Positions 16,272 to 26,500 of a stretch of 64,000 nt of DNA are shown in pieces; positions within the stretch are counted from its first letter, which is position 1; every line of letters begins with the position of its first letter. The translations under genes were made by a program, and so were the position numbers. Location of the stretch: positions 225,456 through 289,455 of the forward strand of contig NZ_KN050788.1 of assembly GCF_000745965.1 (NCBI RefSeq), given 5' to 3'. The stretch is from Edaphobacter aggregans DSM 19364. Lineage in GTDB: Bacteria; Acidobacteriota; Terriglobia; Terriglobales; Acidobacteriaceae. The notes under the pieces were generated by a model. The model saw nothing but the letters and a program-made list of their open reading frames with translations, was not told the DNA's origin and made no database searches.

Positions 16272-18307
16272 TGGGCTTTTTTGCGCCATGGTTTCTTGTT
16301 GGGTTTCTGGCGCTGGGGATTCCCACCTTTGTGCATCTGTTGCGTAAGCATGTCACGATTCCCCGCCCGGTCAGCTCGCTGATGTTCTTCGAACGCGGTA
16401 CGCAAAGTTCGACACGTCACAGGCGCCTCAGATACCTCTTACTCTTCGCACTGCGTTTGCTGCTTGTGTTGCTAATCGTTCTCGCATTCGCAAATCCGTA
16501 TCTCCGTCGTCCTGCAAATGCAAACGGGAGTCTTCTGCTGATCGTGCTCGACAACTCGTTTAGCATGCGCGCGGGAAACCGGTTTATGGATGCGAAACGG
16601 CAGGCACTCGAGACACTCGCTTCAAAGCCCCGCTCGCAACGAGCACAGGTCATCGCTCTTGGTGGACAGGTTCAGCTCTTGACCCAACCTGTTTCGGATT
16701 CAGAACAACTGAAAACTGCGCTCGACAACATTGACGTTGGAGATGGACACGCGAGCTTTGCGGGCCTCGGGCGTTCTGTTCACGCCCTGAGCGAATCGTC
16801 GCCGGTCCCTATGGACCTTCATCTCTTCAGCGACATGCAAAGCACTGCGATGCCCGATAACTTTGCTGACGCGGTGTTGCCTGCGAATGTCAAACTAACG
16901 CTCCATTCGGTCTCTGGTAACTCCGCATCTCCGAACTGGACCATTGAGAGTCTAAGTGCGCCAGCCGAGCTAACAGACCCCAAGGATTCTACGAACTCGC
17001 GTGTGAAGGCGGTCGTTGCTGGCTTTACTTCACCGCAAGCAGACAAAACCATTTCTCTTGTCGTAAATGGAAGACCTGTTGCCAGCCGGACCATCACCGT
17101 TCCGGAGAACGGTCGAACTCCAATCGAGTTTGCGCCGATTGACGTGAACTATGGCTTCAACCGTTGCGAGATACGGATAGAGGGCAGCGACTCCCTACCC
17201 GCAGACGACACGGCAAGGTTTGTTATCCGCCGCGTTGACCCGCAGAGGGTTCTCTTTGTTCATAGCGCAGCCGATCTGCGGTCACCGGCGTACTTCGGTG
17301 CAGCACTGAACGCAGCCACCCACGGAGCCTTTGGATTGCAACCTATGGTGGTTGAACAGACGACCAATTTAGAGCCGGCGAAATTTGCGTTTATCGTGTT
17401 GTCTGATGCCACCAGTCTTCCTTCGATCTTCGAACATACGTTGGAGCAGTACGTGTCGAAGGGAGGGAATGTCTTTATTGCTCTCGGTCTTGACGCGGAA
17501 CGTCGCAAACATATCCCGTTGTGGTCGAGTTCACTTGAGCAAGCTCACACCTTCGGGCCTTCAGGAGCGGTGGGAATCGGCATCGTCGATTTCACTTTCC
17601 CTCCGCTCGAGCAAGACAAGCCGGGGCGCGACAACGGAGGATGGGCAGCAACGAAAGTGCTGTATGCAGCGGTTGTCGATTCTAAGGGTGCGCGCGTCAC
17701 CGCGAGGCTAAGCGATGGCACGCCACTCCTACTGGAAAGACAAGTCGGGGAGGGGCGTGTACTTTTGTTTACCTCAGGTCTCGAAAATCTGACCAACGAT
17801 CTGCCTATCCAACCCGTTTTTGTCCCCTTTGTGGATAAGATGACTCGATACCTTTCCGGGAGCGAGCAGCTCAGTGGATCGAGGATCGTCGACTCATTTG
17901 TGCAGCTTCGGGCATCATCTGTAGCTCCTGGGAAAGCAGCAAATGTGGAGGTCATCGACCCAGAGGGACGACGCCCACTTTCACTAAGTGAGGCCAGCAT
18001 CGCTCAAAGTTTTCGCCTTGGACAGGCAGGCTTCTATCAGATTCGGTTCGCGAACGGACGCGATACTGTTGTTGGAGTGAATCCTGACCGAACAGAATCG
18101 GATTTGACCCCGATCTCACCAGAAATACAGAGCTTATGGATCGGGAGCGACGATAGCCGCCGGGGCAGCGAGAGAGTGGTTGCCTCCAACCCAGACTCCC
18201 AAAACTTAAGCCTGTGGTGGTACATTATGTTACTTGCATTCACGGTGGCTGTCGCCGAGACGTTGCTCTCAAGCCGCTACCTGGGTACGCGGCGGGAGGA
18301 TATATGA
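16271..18307 (+). CDS. BatA-like membrane protein with VWA domain
   Basis: 678 residues. The N-terminal aerotolerance-type (BatA) segment MGFFAPWFLVGFLALGIP plus RLRYLLLFALRLLLVLLIVLAFANPYL gives two membrane helices. A VWA domain follows (LLIVLDNSFSMRAGNRF, DxSxS metal site near residue 93; LHLFSDMQSTAMPD). A long extracytoplasmic beta-rich region continues to a C-terminal helix (LWWYIMLLAFTVAVAETLL). The layout parallels the first VWA protein of the operon, so the system has two membrane VWA proteins and one soluble DUF58 partner for MoxR. It overlaps the DUF58 stop by 1 bp and the next start by 4 bp. Confidence 0.86.
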   Translation: MGFFAPWFLVGFLALGIPTFVHLLRKHVTIPRPVSSLMFFERGTQSSTRHRRLRYLLLFALRLLLVLLIVLAFANPYLRRPANANGSLLLIVLDNSFSMRAGNRFMDAKRQALETLASKPRSQRAQVIALGGQVQLLTQPVSDSEQLKTALDNIDVGDGHASFAGLGRSVHALSESSPVPMDLHLFSDMQSTAMPDNFADAVLPANVKLTLHSVSGNSASPNWTIESLSAPAELTDPKDSTNSRVKAVVAGFTSPQADKTISLVVNGRPVASRTITVPENGRTPIEFAPIDVNYGFNRCEIRIEGSDSLPADDTARFVIRRVDPQRVLFVHSAADLRSPAYFGAALNAATHGAFGLQPMVVEQTTNLEPAKFAFIVLSDATSLPSIFEHTLEQYVSKGGNVFIALGLDAERRKHIPLWSSSLEQAHTFGPSGAVGIGIVDFTFPPLEQDKPGRDNGGWAATKVLYAAVVDSKGARVTARLSDGTPLLLERQVGEGRVLLFTSGLENLTNDLPIQPVFVPFVDKMTRYLSGSEQLSGSRIVDSFVQLRASSVAPGKAANVEVIDPEGRRPLSLSEASIAQSFRLGQAGFYQIRFANGRDTVVGVNPDRTESDLTPISPEIQSLWIGSDDSRRGSERVVASNPDSQNLSLWWYIMLLAFTVAVAETLLSSRYLGTRREDI

Positions 18308-21300
18308 GCAAGCAAAGCGAGCTCAACTCCTACATCTCGCAACTGAAATCCAGGCTGCGACTGCATGCCTGGATTTCAGGCACTGCAATCCTTACCTTGG
18401 CAGCCCTCGCAACTACGAGTGCGCTTGTCCTGATACTGAACCATTTTGCGTTTCCTCCGACCGGAGTAAAAGGCGCGCGGCTCGCCCTCTTTGCTGTGCT
18501 TGCCATTGTCGCAGCACTCGGCGTTGTCGTGCCGCTGTTACGACTTACATCTACTCGAGCGGTGCGCAAAGCAGAAGCTTTGCACCCAGTCCTCGAGCAG
18601 CGACTTACTACATTCCACGAGCGCCAACAACCAGGCGATGACCCATTTCTCGAACTACTTGCAGCTGATACACTCTCGCACGCTCAAGATGCGCCGCCGT
18701 CATCGATGGCGCCGAGCAATCGACTCTTTGGGCTCGCCGGCATCGGACTCGGTTGTCTCTGCCCCCTGATCTGGACGATCGCAGCAAGGCCAGGCTTCAT
18801 AGGCTACGGAGCGGCCCTTCTGTGGACTGGAGAACACAAGGACGCAGTTCCTCTGTATAGCATCCGTGTCACTCCGGGTAACGTCACAGTCCGACGCCAT
18901 AGTGATCAGTTGATCACAGCGCATGTTACTGGCTTGCATCCAGAGAAAGTTCAGATCTTCGCGCACTACCAAAGTGCCAAGAATTGGGAGCCCGTCACCA
19001 TGCAGCCGCAACCAGATCTGGGTGGCGCGACGAGCTATCAGTTTATGCTTGCAGGTTTACCTGAAGATGTGGAGTACTACGTCACCGCAGGTCCTTTGAC
19101 CTCGCAGCATTATAACGTGCATGTGGTCGATCTACCTTCGGTAAAGAAGATTCAGGTTACATATCAGTATCCCCGATGGACAGGCATGAAGCCTGTGACA
19201 CAGGAACAGTTGGGCGACCTGCGCGCGATTGAAGGAACTGACGCGACAATCGAGGTCGAGATGGATAAGCCGCTCACCAATGGACGGCTCGCTCTCGATG
19301 ACAATCAGACGGTTGCACTGTCGGGCGGAAGTGCGAATAAATACACCGGCACGATTCACATGAGCAAGGACGGCTCTTACCACATCGCCGCACTCGACCA
19401 GAGCCAAACCGTTCGGCTTTCAGAAGATTACTTCATCGCGACTGATAAAGCGGAGCCGCCTGATGTAAGTATCACCAGGCCTGGCGGAGACTACCGTGCA
19501 TCTCCGATCGAAGAAGTAACTATAGGTGTTCAGGGAGCAGATCAGTTTGGGCTTCGTGACCTGCATCTCCACTACTCCGTGAATGGCGGCCCTGACCACG
19601 ACGTGAATATGTTGAAAGCTCAGGGCGTCAAGAGCGTCGACGGTTCTCATACGTTGCAACTTGAAGAGTACAAGCTAGTTCCTGGCGATCTTGTGAGCCT
19701 GTATGCCACAGCCAAAGATGGGCATGCCGAGACTCGCACTGGCATCAGCTTTGTACAAATCGATCCGTTTGAGCGAGAGTTTTCACAGTCACAGCAAACC
19801 GGCGGGGGTGGCGCAGGCGCAGGCGGCCAGAACAACCAGACGGATATGTCGAAGCGCGAAAAGGAAATTATTGCGGCCACCTGGAAACAGCAGAACGACA
19901 AATCGACTACACCGAAAGATGCCGCAGTGACCGGACAGTTCCTTTCCGACGCGCAAAGCAAATTGCGTGATCAGGTCATGGCGCTCTCTGCCCGTATGCA
20001 GAGCCGCGACCTCTCTGAAGCAAATGACGAGTTCAGCAGTTTTGAGAAAGATATGCAACAGGCCGCCGCAGCGATGGCACCTTCAGCCGAAAGACTGAAG
20101 GGGACGCAGTGGAAAGACGCCTTACCCTTCGAGCAAAAAGCTTTACAGGCTCTGTTACACGCTGAAGCAACATTCCGTCAGATTCAGGTTGCATTCGGTC
20201 AACAGGGTGGCGGCGGCGGTGCCGCCAACTCAGCAGGGCGCGATCTCGCAAGCCTCTTTGATCTTGAACTGGATACAGAGAAGAATCAGTACGAGACTGC
20301 TCAGAACACTTCACCTGCAGAGAAACAGCAGAAGGAAATCGATGACGTATTGGCTAAACTCGACGCTCTAGCCAAGCGACAGGAAGAACTTGCCAGGCAA
20401 CAGAAAAACCCACAGCAAAGCTTTCAAGATCGCTGGCAGCAGGAGATGCTGCGACGTGAGGCCGAGCAGCTTCAACGCGAGATGGAACAGCTTGCACAGA
20501 ACGGCCAGCAGAGCAATGGCGCGCAGCAATCGAGTCAACAAAACTCTGCGTCAAACTCCATTGGCAAGTCCTCTCAACAGCAGAGTTCATCATCCAGCAG
20601 TAATTCGGCCTCCTCTCAAGGCAGTAATTCTCAAGATCAGCACATTCAACAAGCACTCAGCCGACTGAGGCAGGCGACCGATACGATGAGACGGAACGGC
20701 GGCCAGCAACAGAGCGCTGAAACTGCCCGTCAGGCGGCCGACAAGTTGCAAGAAGCGAAGAACCTTCTCGGCGCCAGGCAGCAACAAGTTGCTTCAGGAA
20801 AATTGGGGTCGCTGTCTCAGGAAGCTGATCGCATCGCACAGGAAGAGCGCGCTCAGACGGACCAGATCAATCGCTTTGCCAGCCAAGCCCCAGTCGATCC
20901 GATGAGCCGCGACAGCATGGAGGCCCGCTTACAACAGCGGAATCAGCTGGCTGCGGAGAGACAACAGCTCTCTGATGCCCTCTCCAAACTACAGAAGAAC
21001 TTACGAGACACGGCGCGCATGATGGCTCCCAACCAGCCCGAGACAGCACAAAAATTACGCCAGGCACTCACAGAGATGGATGAGTCCGACCTGGACAATC
21101 ATATGCAGCGAACGGCGGATTGGCTGCGCCGCGGGATAAATCCAAACTCCAACGGAACTGAATCTGAGATCGCGCAAGGCCTGCAAAGGTTGAGTCAACA
21201 ACTTCGTGAGGCGCAAGAGAGTATACGTCCAGGACAGCCGGGGCCACGCACAGGTTCTAATTCAGGCGATCAGACGGCCGCACTAGAGCAGGTCCGTCGA

Positions 21301-21963
21301 CTACGTCAACAGCTTGAGCAGATGACTGACCCGAGCGGTAGAGCTCCAAATAGTCAGGCGACGCAGAATGGTGCGGGAGATCGTAGCCAGCAGCCCGGTG
21401 GAGGCAAAGGACAGGGGCAAAACCCATCGGATCTCAGAGCTCAGAATGGTCAGCTCCAACGAAATGGTCCCGGACAGCAGTCCAACAGCCCGCAGACAGC
21501 GAATAGCAACGGCGAGGTGCGTACTGGAGGAGGAGGCAGCGATGGAGCTGCCTGGGGAAATATAAACACTGGCAATAATACCTACGCATCCGGAGCGGTA
21601 GGGCCTGTGCCTACCGATGCATCCGGGAATCCGCGGGACACCGAACAAGTCTACCTACAGCAATTACGGGAGCTTGGCCAACTAAACCAGATGGTGCAAG
21701 GTGATCCCACTCTCACAAAGGAGATCAGGGAGTTGACGCAGCGAATGCGAAACCTTGATCCGAAACGCTTTCCTGGGAACCCTGCGCTTGTCGAACAGTT
21801 GCATCGGGAGATGCTTAGTTCTATGGACCGCATTGAAATTCAGTTGATGAACCATGGGGCTACCGCAGAGGCGAGATCCGGAAAACCTGCTTCCATACCA
21901 GCCGGCTACGAGGAAACTGTGGCTGACTACTATCGCCGACTAAGCAAAAGTGAGTGGAAATGA
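18304..21963 (+). CDS. DUF4175-type giant membrane protein with Gln-rich coiled-coil region
   Basis: 1,219 residues from ATG 18304 (overlapping the upstream stop). There are two N-terminal membrane helices (residues about 18-40 and 55-75) and a third near 145-170. A periplasmic beta-sandwich stretch follows (RVTPGNVTVRRHSDQLITAHV to VSLYATAKDGHAETRTGISFV). From about residue 500 the protein becomes Gln/Asn/Ser/Gly-rich with predicted long coiled coils (e.g. AKLDALAKRQEELARQQ) and glycine-rich linkers. The C-terminus is a compact acidic segment ending YYRRLSKSEWK. This matches the DUF4175 family that closes MoxR/VWA operons in Acidobacteria. It is the last gene of the operon; no hairpin follows closely. 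Confidence 0.8.
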   Translation: MSKQSELNSYISQLKSRLRLHAWISGTAILTLAALATTSALVLILNHFAFPPTGVKGARLALFAVLAIVAALGVVVPLLRLTSTRAVRKAEALHPVLEQRLTTFHERQQPGDDPFLELLAADTLSHAQDAPPSSMAPSNRLFGLAGIGLGCLCPLIWTIAARPGFIGYGAALLWTGEHKDAVPLYSIRVTPGNVTVRRHSDQLITAHVTGLHPEKVQIFAHYQSAKNWEPVTMQPQPDLGGATSYQFMLAGLPEDVEYYVTAGPLTSQHYNVHVVDLPSVKKIQVTYQYPRWTGMKPVTQEQLGDLRAIEGTDATIEVEMDKPLTNGRLALDDNQTVALSGGSANKYTGTIHMSKDGSYHIAALDQSQTVRLSEDYFIATDKAEPPDVSITRPGGDYRASPIEEVTIGVQGADQFGLRDLHLHYSVNGGPDHDVNMLKAQGVKSVDGSHTLQLEEYKLVPGDLVSLYATAKDGHAETRTGISFVQIDPFEREFSQSQQTGGGGAGAGGQNNQTDMSKREKEIIAATWKQQNDKSTTPKDAAVTGQFLSDAQSKLRDQVMALSARMQSRDLSEANDEFSSFEKDMQQAAAAMAPSAERLKGTQWKDALPFEQKALQALLHAEATFRQIQVAFGQQGGGGGAANSAGRDLASLFDLELDTEKNQYETAQNTSPAEKQQKEIDDVLAKLDALAKRQEELARQQKNPQQSFQDRWQQEMLRREAEQLQREMEQLAQNGQQSNGAQQSSQQNSASNSIGKSSQQQSSSSSSNSASSQGSNSQDQHIQQALSRLRQATDTMRRNGGQQQSAETARQAADKLQEAKNLLGARQQQVASGKLGSLSQEADRIAQEERAQTDQINRFASQAPVDPMSRDSMEARLQQRNQLAAERQQLSDALSKLQKNLRDTARMMAPNQPETAQKLRQALTEMDESDLDNHMQRTADWLRRGINPNSNGTESEIAQGLQRLSQQLREAQESIRPGQPGPRTGSNSGDQTAALEQVRRLRQQLEQMTDPSGRAPNSQATQNGAGDRSQQPGGGKGQGQNPSDLRAQNGQLQRNGPGQQSNSPQTANSNGEVRTGGGGSDGAAWGNINTGNNTYASGAVGPVPTDASGNPRDTEQVYLQQLRELGQLNQMVQGDPTLTKEIRELTQRMRNLDPKRFPGNPALVEQLHREMLSSMDRIEIQLMNHGATAEARSGKPASIPAGYEETVADYYRRLSKSEWK

Positions 21964-22099
21964 TCGGATCTCTGGAAGCTCAACTGATTCGTCCCTGGTA
22001 GACGATGTTAGAACGTCTGAGGGGGTCGTCACTTCCTGCTACTCAGCACCGCTTTGGTTAGGTTTTGCAGGAGAATCACAAAGTCCGTTGTACGGTAGA

Positions 22100-22905
22100 C
22101 CTCCGGGGTCATAGACCCAGAACGTCACGCCTACACGAACCCTGGCGAACTACTTTTTGGGCTCCCCCTTGGGATCAGCTTCTTCCACGCCGTCGATCAA
22201 CCCCTCGCGCGTGCACCTCAGCATGGGAACCAACATCGACTACAACATGAACGTGCAGCATCAGTTCTTCGATCACGACTTACTCGAGATCGGCTACGTC
22301 GGCAATCGCGGCGTGCACCTCAGCGCGACCAACGATGCCAACGTCCCGCTGATACCCGGCCTGGAGCCATTTAGGCCCGCCGGCCCTTCCTCTTTGGAGC
22401 GGCATCGCCTACCAGACGCAGAACATGTCCAATCACTACGACTCGCTGCAGGCAAAATTCGAGCATCGCTTTAGCTACGGCTTCAACACTCTGGTCGCCT
22501 ACACCTTCTCCAAGGTGCTGCAATACAATCAGGTCCACGTACTTGGCGGCAATACGGCGTATGAGTATGCCCTTGCCCCGTTCGATACCGCACAACGTCG
22601 CCATCAGTGAAGCTATTAGCTTCCCTTCGGTCACCGCCGCAAGTATCTGAACAACACGAATGGCTTCGTGGATGCGATCCTAGCGGCTCGCAGGCGCAAA
22701 CTGTCCTCGTTGTTCGCAGCGGAACGCCCCTACACGCCCATCATCTCCTCGAACCGGCCAACTGTCCTCCAGTGGTACTTCGAGGTCGAGGCCGCTCCCG
22801 AAGGCTGGCCGCCTGCTCCTTGCGCGTGAACCCGGCCAACAACTACCGCAATGGCACGCTGTATCCGGCCTACACCGCTGCAGCCTACAAGGCGCCGTTT
22901 TGAGC
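22100..22905 (+). pseudogene. TonB-dependent receptor barrel fragment, multiply frameshifted
   Basis: Segments in shifting frames resemble the barrel of acidobacterial TonB-dependent receptors. They are GTNIDYNMNVQHQFFDHDLLEIGYVGNRGVHL (about 22223-22321), then after a shift near 22390 SNHYDSLQAKFEHRFSYGFNTLVAYTFSKVLQ (about 22428-22522), then after further shifts FGHRRKYLNNTNGFVDA and VVRSGTP (about 22710). Each break is consistent with a one-base loss. There is no start, plug or C-terminus, so this is an internal fragment of a much larger gene. It abuts an unrelated glycosidase fragment. Confidence 0.7.
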
Positions 22906-23415
22906 TGCAGGACAGGCACAAGGTCAACCTGCTCTCCATGCTCAGCTGGTCCTTCGAGCTCGAAGACAAAGACTACTTCGAAGGCTTCCGTTCGCTGTCG
23001 ACAAACGGAATAAACAAGCCGGTTCTCAACCTCTTCCGTATGTTCGGTCTGATGAGCGGCACACGCGTCGCCGCCAACAGCGACGCCAGCGTGTCACTCG
23101 ACACACTCATCAGCACAGGCGTTCGAGACAAGGCAGACGTCGACGCCATGGCCTCCATCGACGACACAAGGCGGCCGTCCTGCTTGGAACTACCATGACG
23201 CCGACCAGCCGCCGCGCCACACCCATGACCATCAGACTCAGCGGCTTCCCCACCAGCGTCCGCCGAGTACTCCTGCAGCACTACCGCATCGACGACACAT
23301 GTAGCAACGCCTACACGGCGTGGAAGGCGATGGGCTCACCGCAGCAGCCCACCACCGAGCAGTACGCGCAGCTGCAGTCCGTCGCGGGCCTGCAACTAAC
23401 GTTACCGTTCTTCTT
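22905..23415 (+). pseudogene. GH39 beta-xylosidase C-terminal fragment, frameshifted
   Basis: The frame reads HKVNLLSMLSWSFELEDKDYFEGFRSL and KPVLNLFRMFGLMSGTRVA, typical of the C-terminal half of glycoside hydrolase family 39 xylosidases. Near 23190 the frame breaks: WNYHDAD continues in a second frame after an apparent one-base deletion. Near 23215 it shifts again to TIRLSGFP...RRVLLQHYRIDDTCSNAYTAWKAMGSPQQPT (23222-23360). The catalytic half is absent. The fragment starts where the receptor fragment ends, indicating a deletion or rearrangement junction near 22905. Confidence 0.7.
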
Positions 23416-23527
23416 GTCGGCTTTGCGATCGCCTGCTTTTGTTTCCACCAAGACGGTTCAGTGAAGCTTGCGGAGGCAGCCCGAAACAAAAAGCAAGAGT
23501 GCGTGCGAGGCCGATCGGAAGCGTAAA

Positions 23528-23563
23528 TTACATAGCTCTCTGAACTCTGTTATTACATAGCTC
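23528..23563. repeat. Short direct repeat with internal inverted repeat
   Basis: TTACATAGCTC occurs at 23528-23538 and 23553-23563 (25-bp period). TCTCTGA (23537-23543) pairs with TCAGAGA (23562-23568). It lies just beyond the stop of the IPT/TIG lipoprotein gene and could act as a 3' end structure or be a rearrangement scar. Confidence 0.4.
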
Positions 23564-23576
23564 AGAGAACCATGTC

Positions 23577-26500
23577 TTACTGGATCGTGATTGTGAGCGC
23601 CGATGAAGCTGAGGCACCGGGATTCACGGCTGTGAGTGATGCCGTGCCGGCGGTTGCAAGATCTGAGGCGGGGATGGCAACCGTCAAATGCGTTGCATCC
23701 ACGATTGTCGTGGTTCGGTAGTCTCCGTTCCAGTTCACGGCGATCCCCGGAACAAAGTTGCTTCCCGTGAGGGTAAGCAGCATATTTCCGGCACCATGGG
23801 CGATCGTGGAAGCGGAGGAACCTGTCAGCACTGCAGCCGTGGTGTTGGTATTGAGCAGCTGCGGAGCAACAAACGGTCCGCGGACCAGATAGATGTGTCC
23901 GGTTGAGGTGACTGCGGCCAATCCATCCGCGCCCCAGCGTACGAGGTCCTGCATGGAGAAGTTGGTGGAACCTTCGATAGTTGGAATGTTGAGAGAGATG
24001 GAACCCGTCCGCAGGTAATTGCCGGAGTCGTAAGAGAGCAGACCGTCTGTGTATCCATACGACGTGGATGCCGTGTTTCCAGGAAAGAAGACGCGACCGA
24101 GCGAAGTATCGGGCGCGGCAACCGGCATGCCACCTGAGTAGGTGTACTGCGATGGCAGTGTAAAGCTGCCAAGCTGCGTGACACCACCGCCAGAGGACAA
24201 TGCAGCCACTCCGCCGCCGGATGCGAAGGCTTTGCCTCCCACGATTTTGAAGCAATTGAACCGTGCGAGTGGAGTTGTCGTTCCGGTGGTGGAGGTGAAC
24301 CCGTTAGCGTTGACCCCGAAGAACGTAAGGTAGTTCGAGTCGCCGGTGACAAAGAGCGTCGACGCATCGAGGAACCGCATACAGGGGTAGCTGTTGTAGT
24401 TCAGGTAGCTTGAGCGCTGGGTCATTGTCTTGGTGCTTGTTGAATAGTCGTAGATGCCGCTGCCGTAATAGTAATTTCCCAGCGACAGAGCCAGCGTGTT
24501 CTCTGATCCCGGCTGGACCGTAAGCTCCAGGGCGTATGGAGTGTAGTACGGGGTTCCACTTGTTGGGATGGCAATCGTGTCGGTCGTTCCGGTCAACATG
24601 TCGTAACGAACAACGCTGGAAGCCGTGCTGTTTGCAACATAGAGCGTTTGACCGGAGTCACTCAGCGCGAGCTTCGTTGGAATATTGGTGAGCGGTAGTG
24701 GCGTTCCGACGGCGGCAGTCTCTGGGCTGATCGCCACAAGTGAGCTTCCGGCAGTTGTAGACGATCCCGTCGAGACGCTCGCCATCAGCTTGCGGCTGTA
24801 GGGATCATAGACGATGTGATTTACGCCGAGTGAGAGGACGGAGTAGATCGTTAACGGCACGGAGTTCGACGTGCCACCGCCAGGCGATGGAGAAGCGACC
24901 GAGAGAGAAGCCCATCCCATACCTGTCAACTGCGCAGCTGGCACCGTCGCCGAGAGCTGGGTCGAACTGGTGTAGGTCGTGTTGAGTGTTGTTGTACCGA
25001 GCATGACCGTCGACCCAGGTACGAAGCTCGTTCCCGTCACCATAATGGTGGTGTCCACGCTGCCACTCCGGATTGCATTCGGGGCAACTGAACTAAGCGT
25101 CGGCGACAGGTTGTAGTCGCTGCCTGTGACGGAGAGCGACGCTGAGCCAGAGTCGTTCGTGTTGTTGCTATCGGTCGAAGAGCTGCTGACGCGAGCGTTT
25201 AGCGTAGCCGTTCCTGCGGAGGTCTGCAGGATAGTAATCGTGACAGTGACTGTGGATCCGCTTGAAACCCTTCCTAGATTGCAGCCACTCGTTGAGGTTG
25301 CACAGGCACCGGATGTAGTGCTTGCCGAAACCAGAATTCCTGTAGAGGGAACCTGGATCGCAAGTGCAACGTCTGTCGCGGTCGATGGGCCGTTGTTCGT
25401 CACCATCACCGTGTAGGTGGAAGTCGCGCCGGTGATTGTATCCGGGGACGCCGTGGCCGTAACGCCCAGATCTGCAACGGTGGAAGAGAGGTCTTTTACC
25501 TTGTTCGATTGCAGGGTGAAGATCCCGGCATTTGTATGCAGGGCCAATCCGCTACTTCCCCAGCGAACGAGACGGTTCGGATTGAAATAGATGTAAGTTT
25601 GGTTCGTGCTGTTATAGATGGAGTACGGCACCGATATCGGAATCGTCGCACCTGTGGCAGTAAAGTCGTCAGGATTGAAGATCTGGATCTGGCTATAACC
25701 AGAACAGCAGGAGGAGTTATCCAGAATGAAAACCTTGTTCAGGGCGGTATCTGCAAGGGTTGGCCCCTGGGCGATCGTCGTTCCAGTCTGGTACATCGTT
25801 CCGAGAAGAGTTCCCGCCTCGGCATCGTATACCTTGCCGTAATCGCCGTAGAGTTTGCCGCCAACCAGTTGCATCTCATCGAACGAACTGCCCGCAAGCG
25901 AGATGTTCGAGTTTGTGTTGGTGACCTTTGCAGTTAGACCTGACGCACTGTAGGTGTACGTATAGAGGCCGGACCCGCCAACGTAGATCTCCGTTCGGCT
26001 CGCATCGACCTGCAAGGCGTACTGTGAATAGTAGTTCTGGGTAGTGAGGGCGCCGCGCACGACGCCGCTGTCGTAAATTCCCAACGCAGTTGCGTAGTAG
26101 CCGCTTGTACCCTGCAGAACGACAACAGAGTCTGTTGCGCCCGGAAGTGCAATGAGATTGAGCGCCACCTGTGGACCATTATTGTTGTTCGTGACATTCA
26201 GAGCGAACTGCAGGCCCGCTATTCCGGTCGTCAAATCGACCTTTCGCACTCCCGAGGCTCCGTCCAGACCGACCCAGAGATATCTTCCATCCGGAGTAAG
26301 AGCCAGCTTATTGGGCTCGCTTCCAACCGGGATTGGTGTACCAAGAGCACCTGTCGCCGGATCCATGGAGACGATCGAGTTCCCGTATGGAGCTCCGACG
26401 CTGGCGGGAATGGACAGATAGAGCAGGCCATTCACCGGGTTGTAGACCATGCTGTTGCTGACGATCGGCACATACGCCGTGAACACGAGAGCATTCGAGG

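Noticed and set aside
23458..24367. Minus-strand frames of 180-265 codons inside the IPT/TIG gene
   Set aside because: Their composition (Arg/Ser/Pro/His-rich) is that of a shifted reading of the repeat-rich lipoprotein; the lipoprotein frame has signal peptide and domain order.
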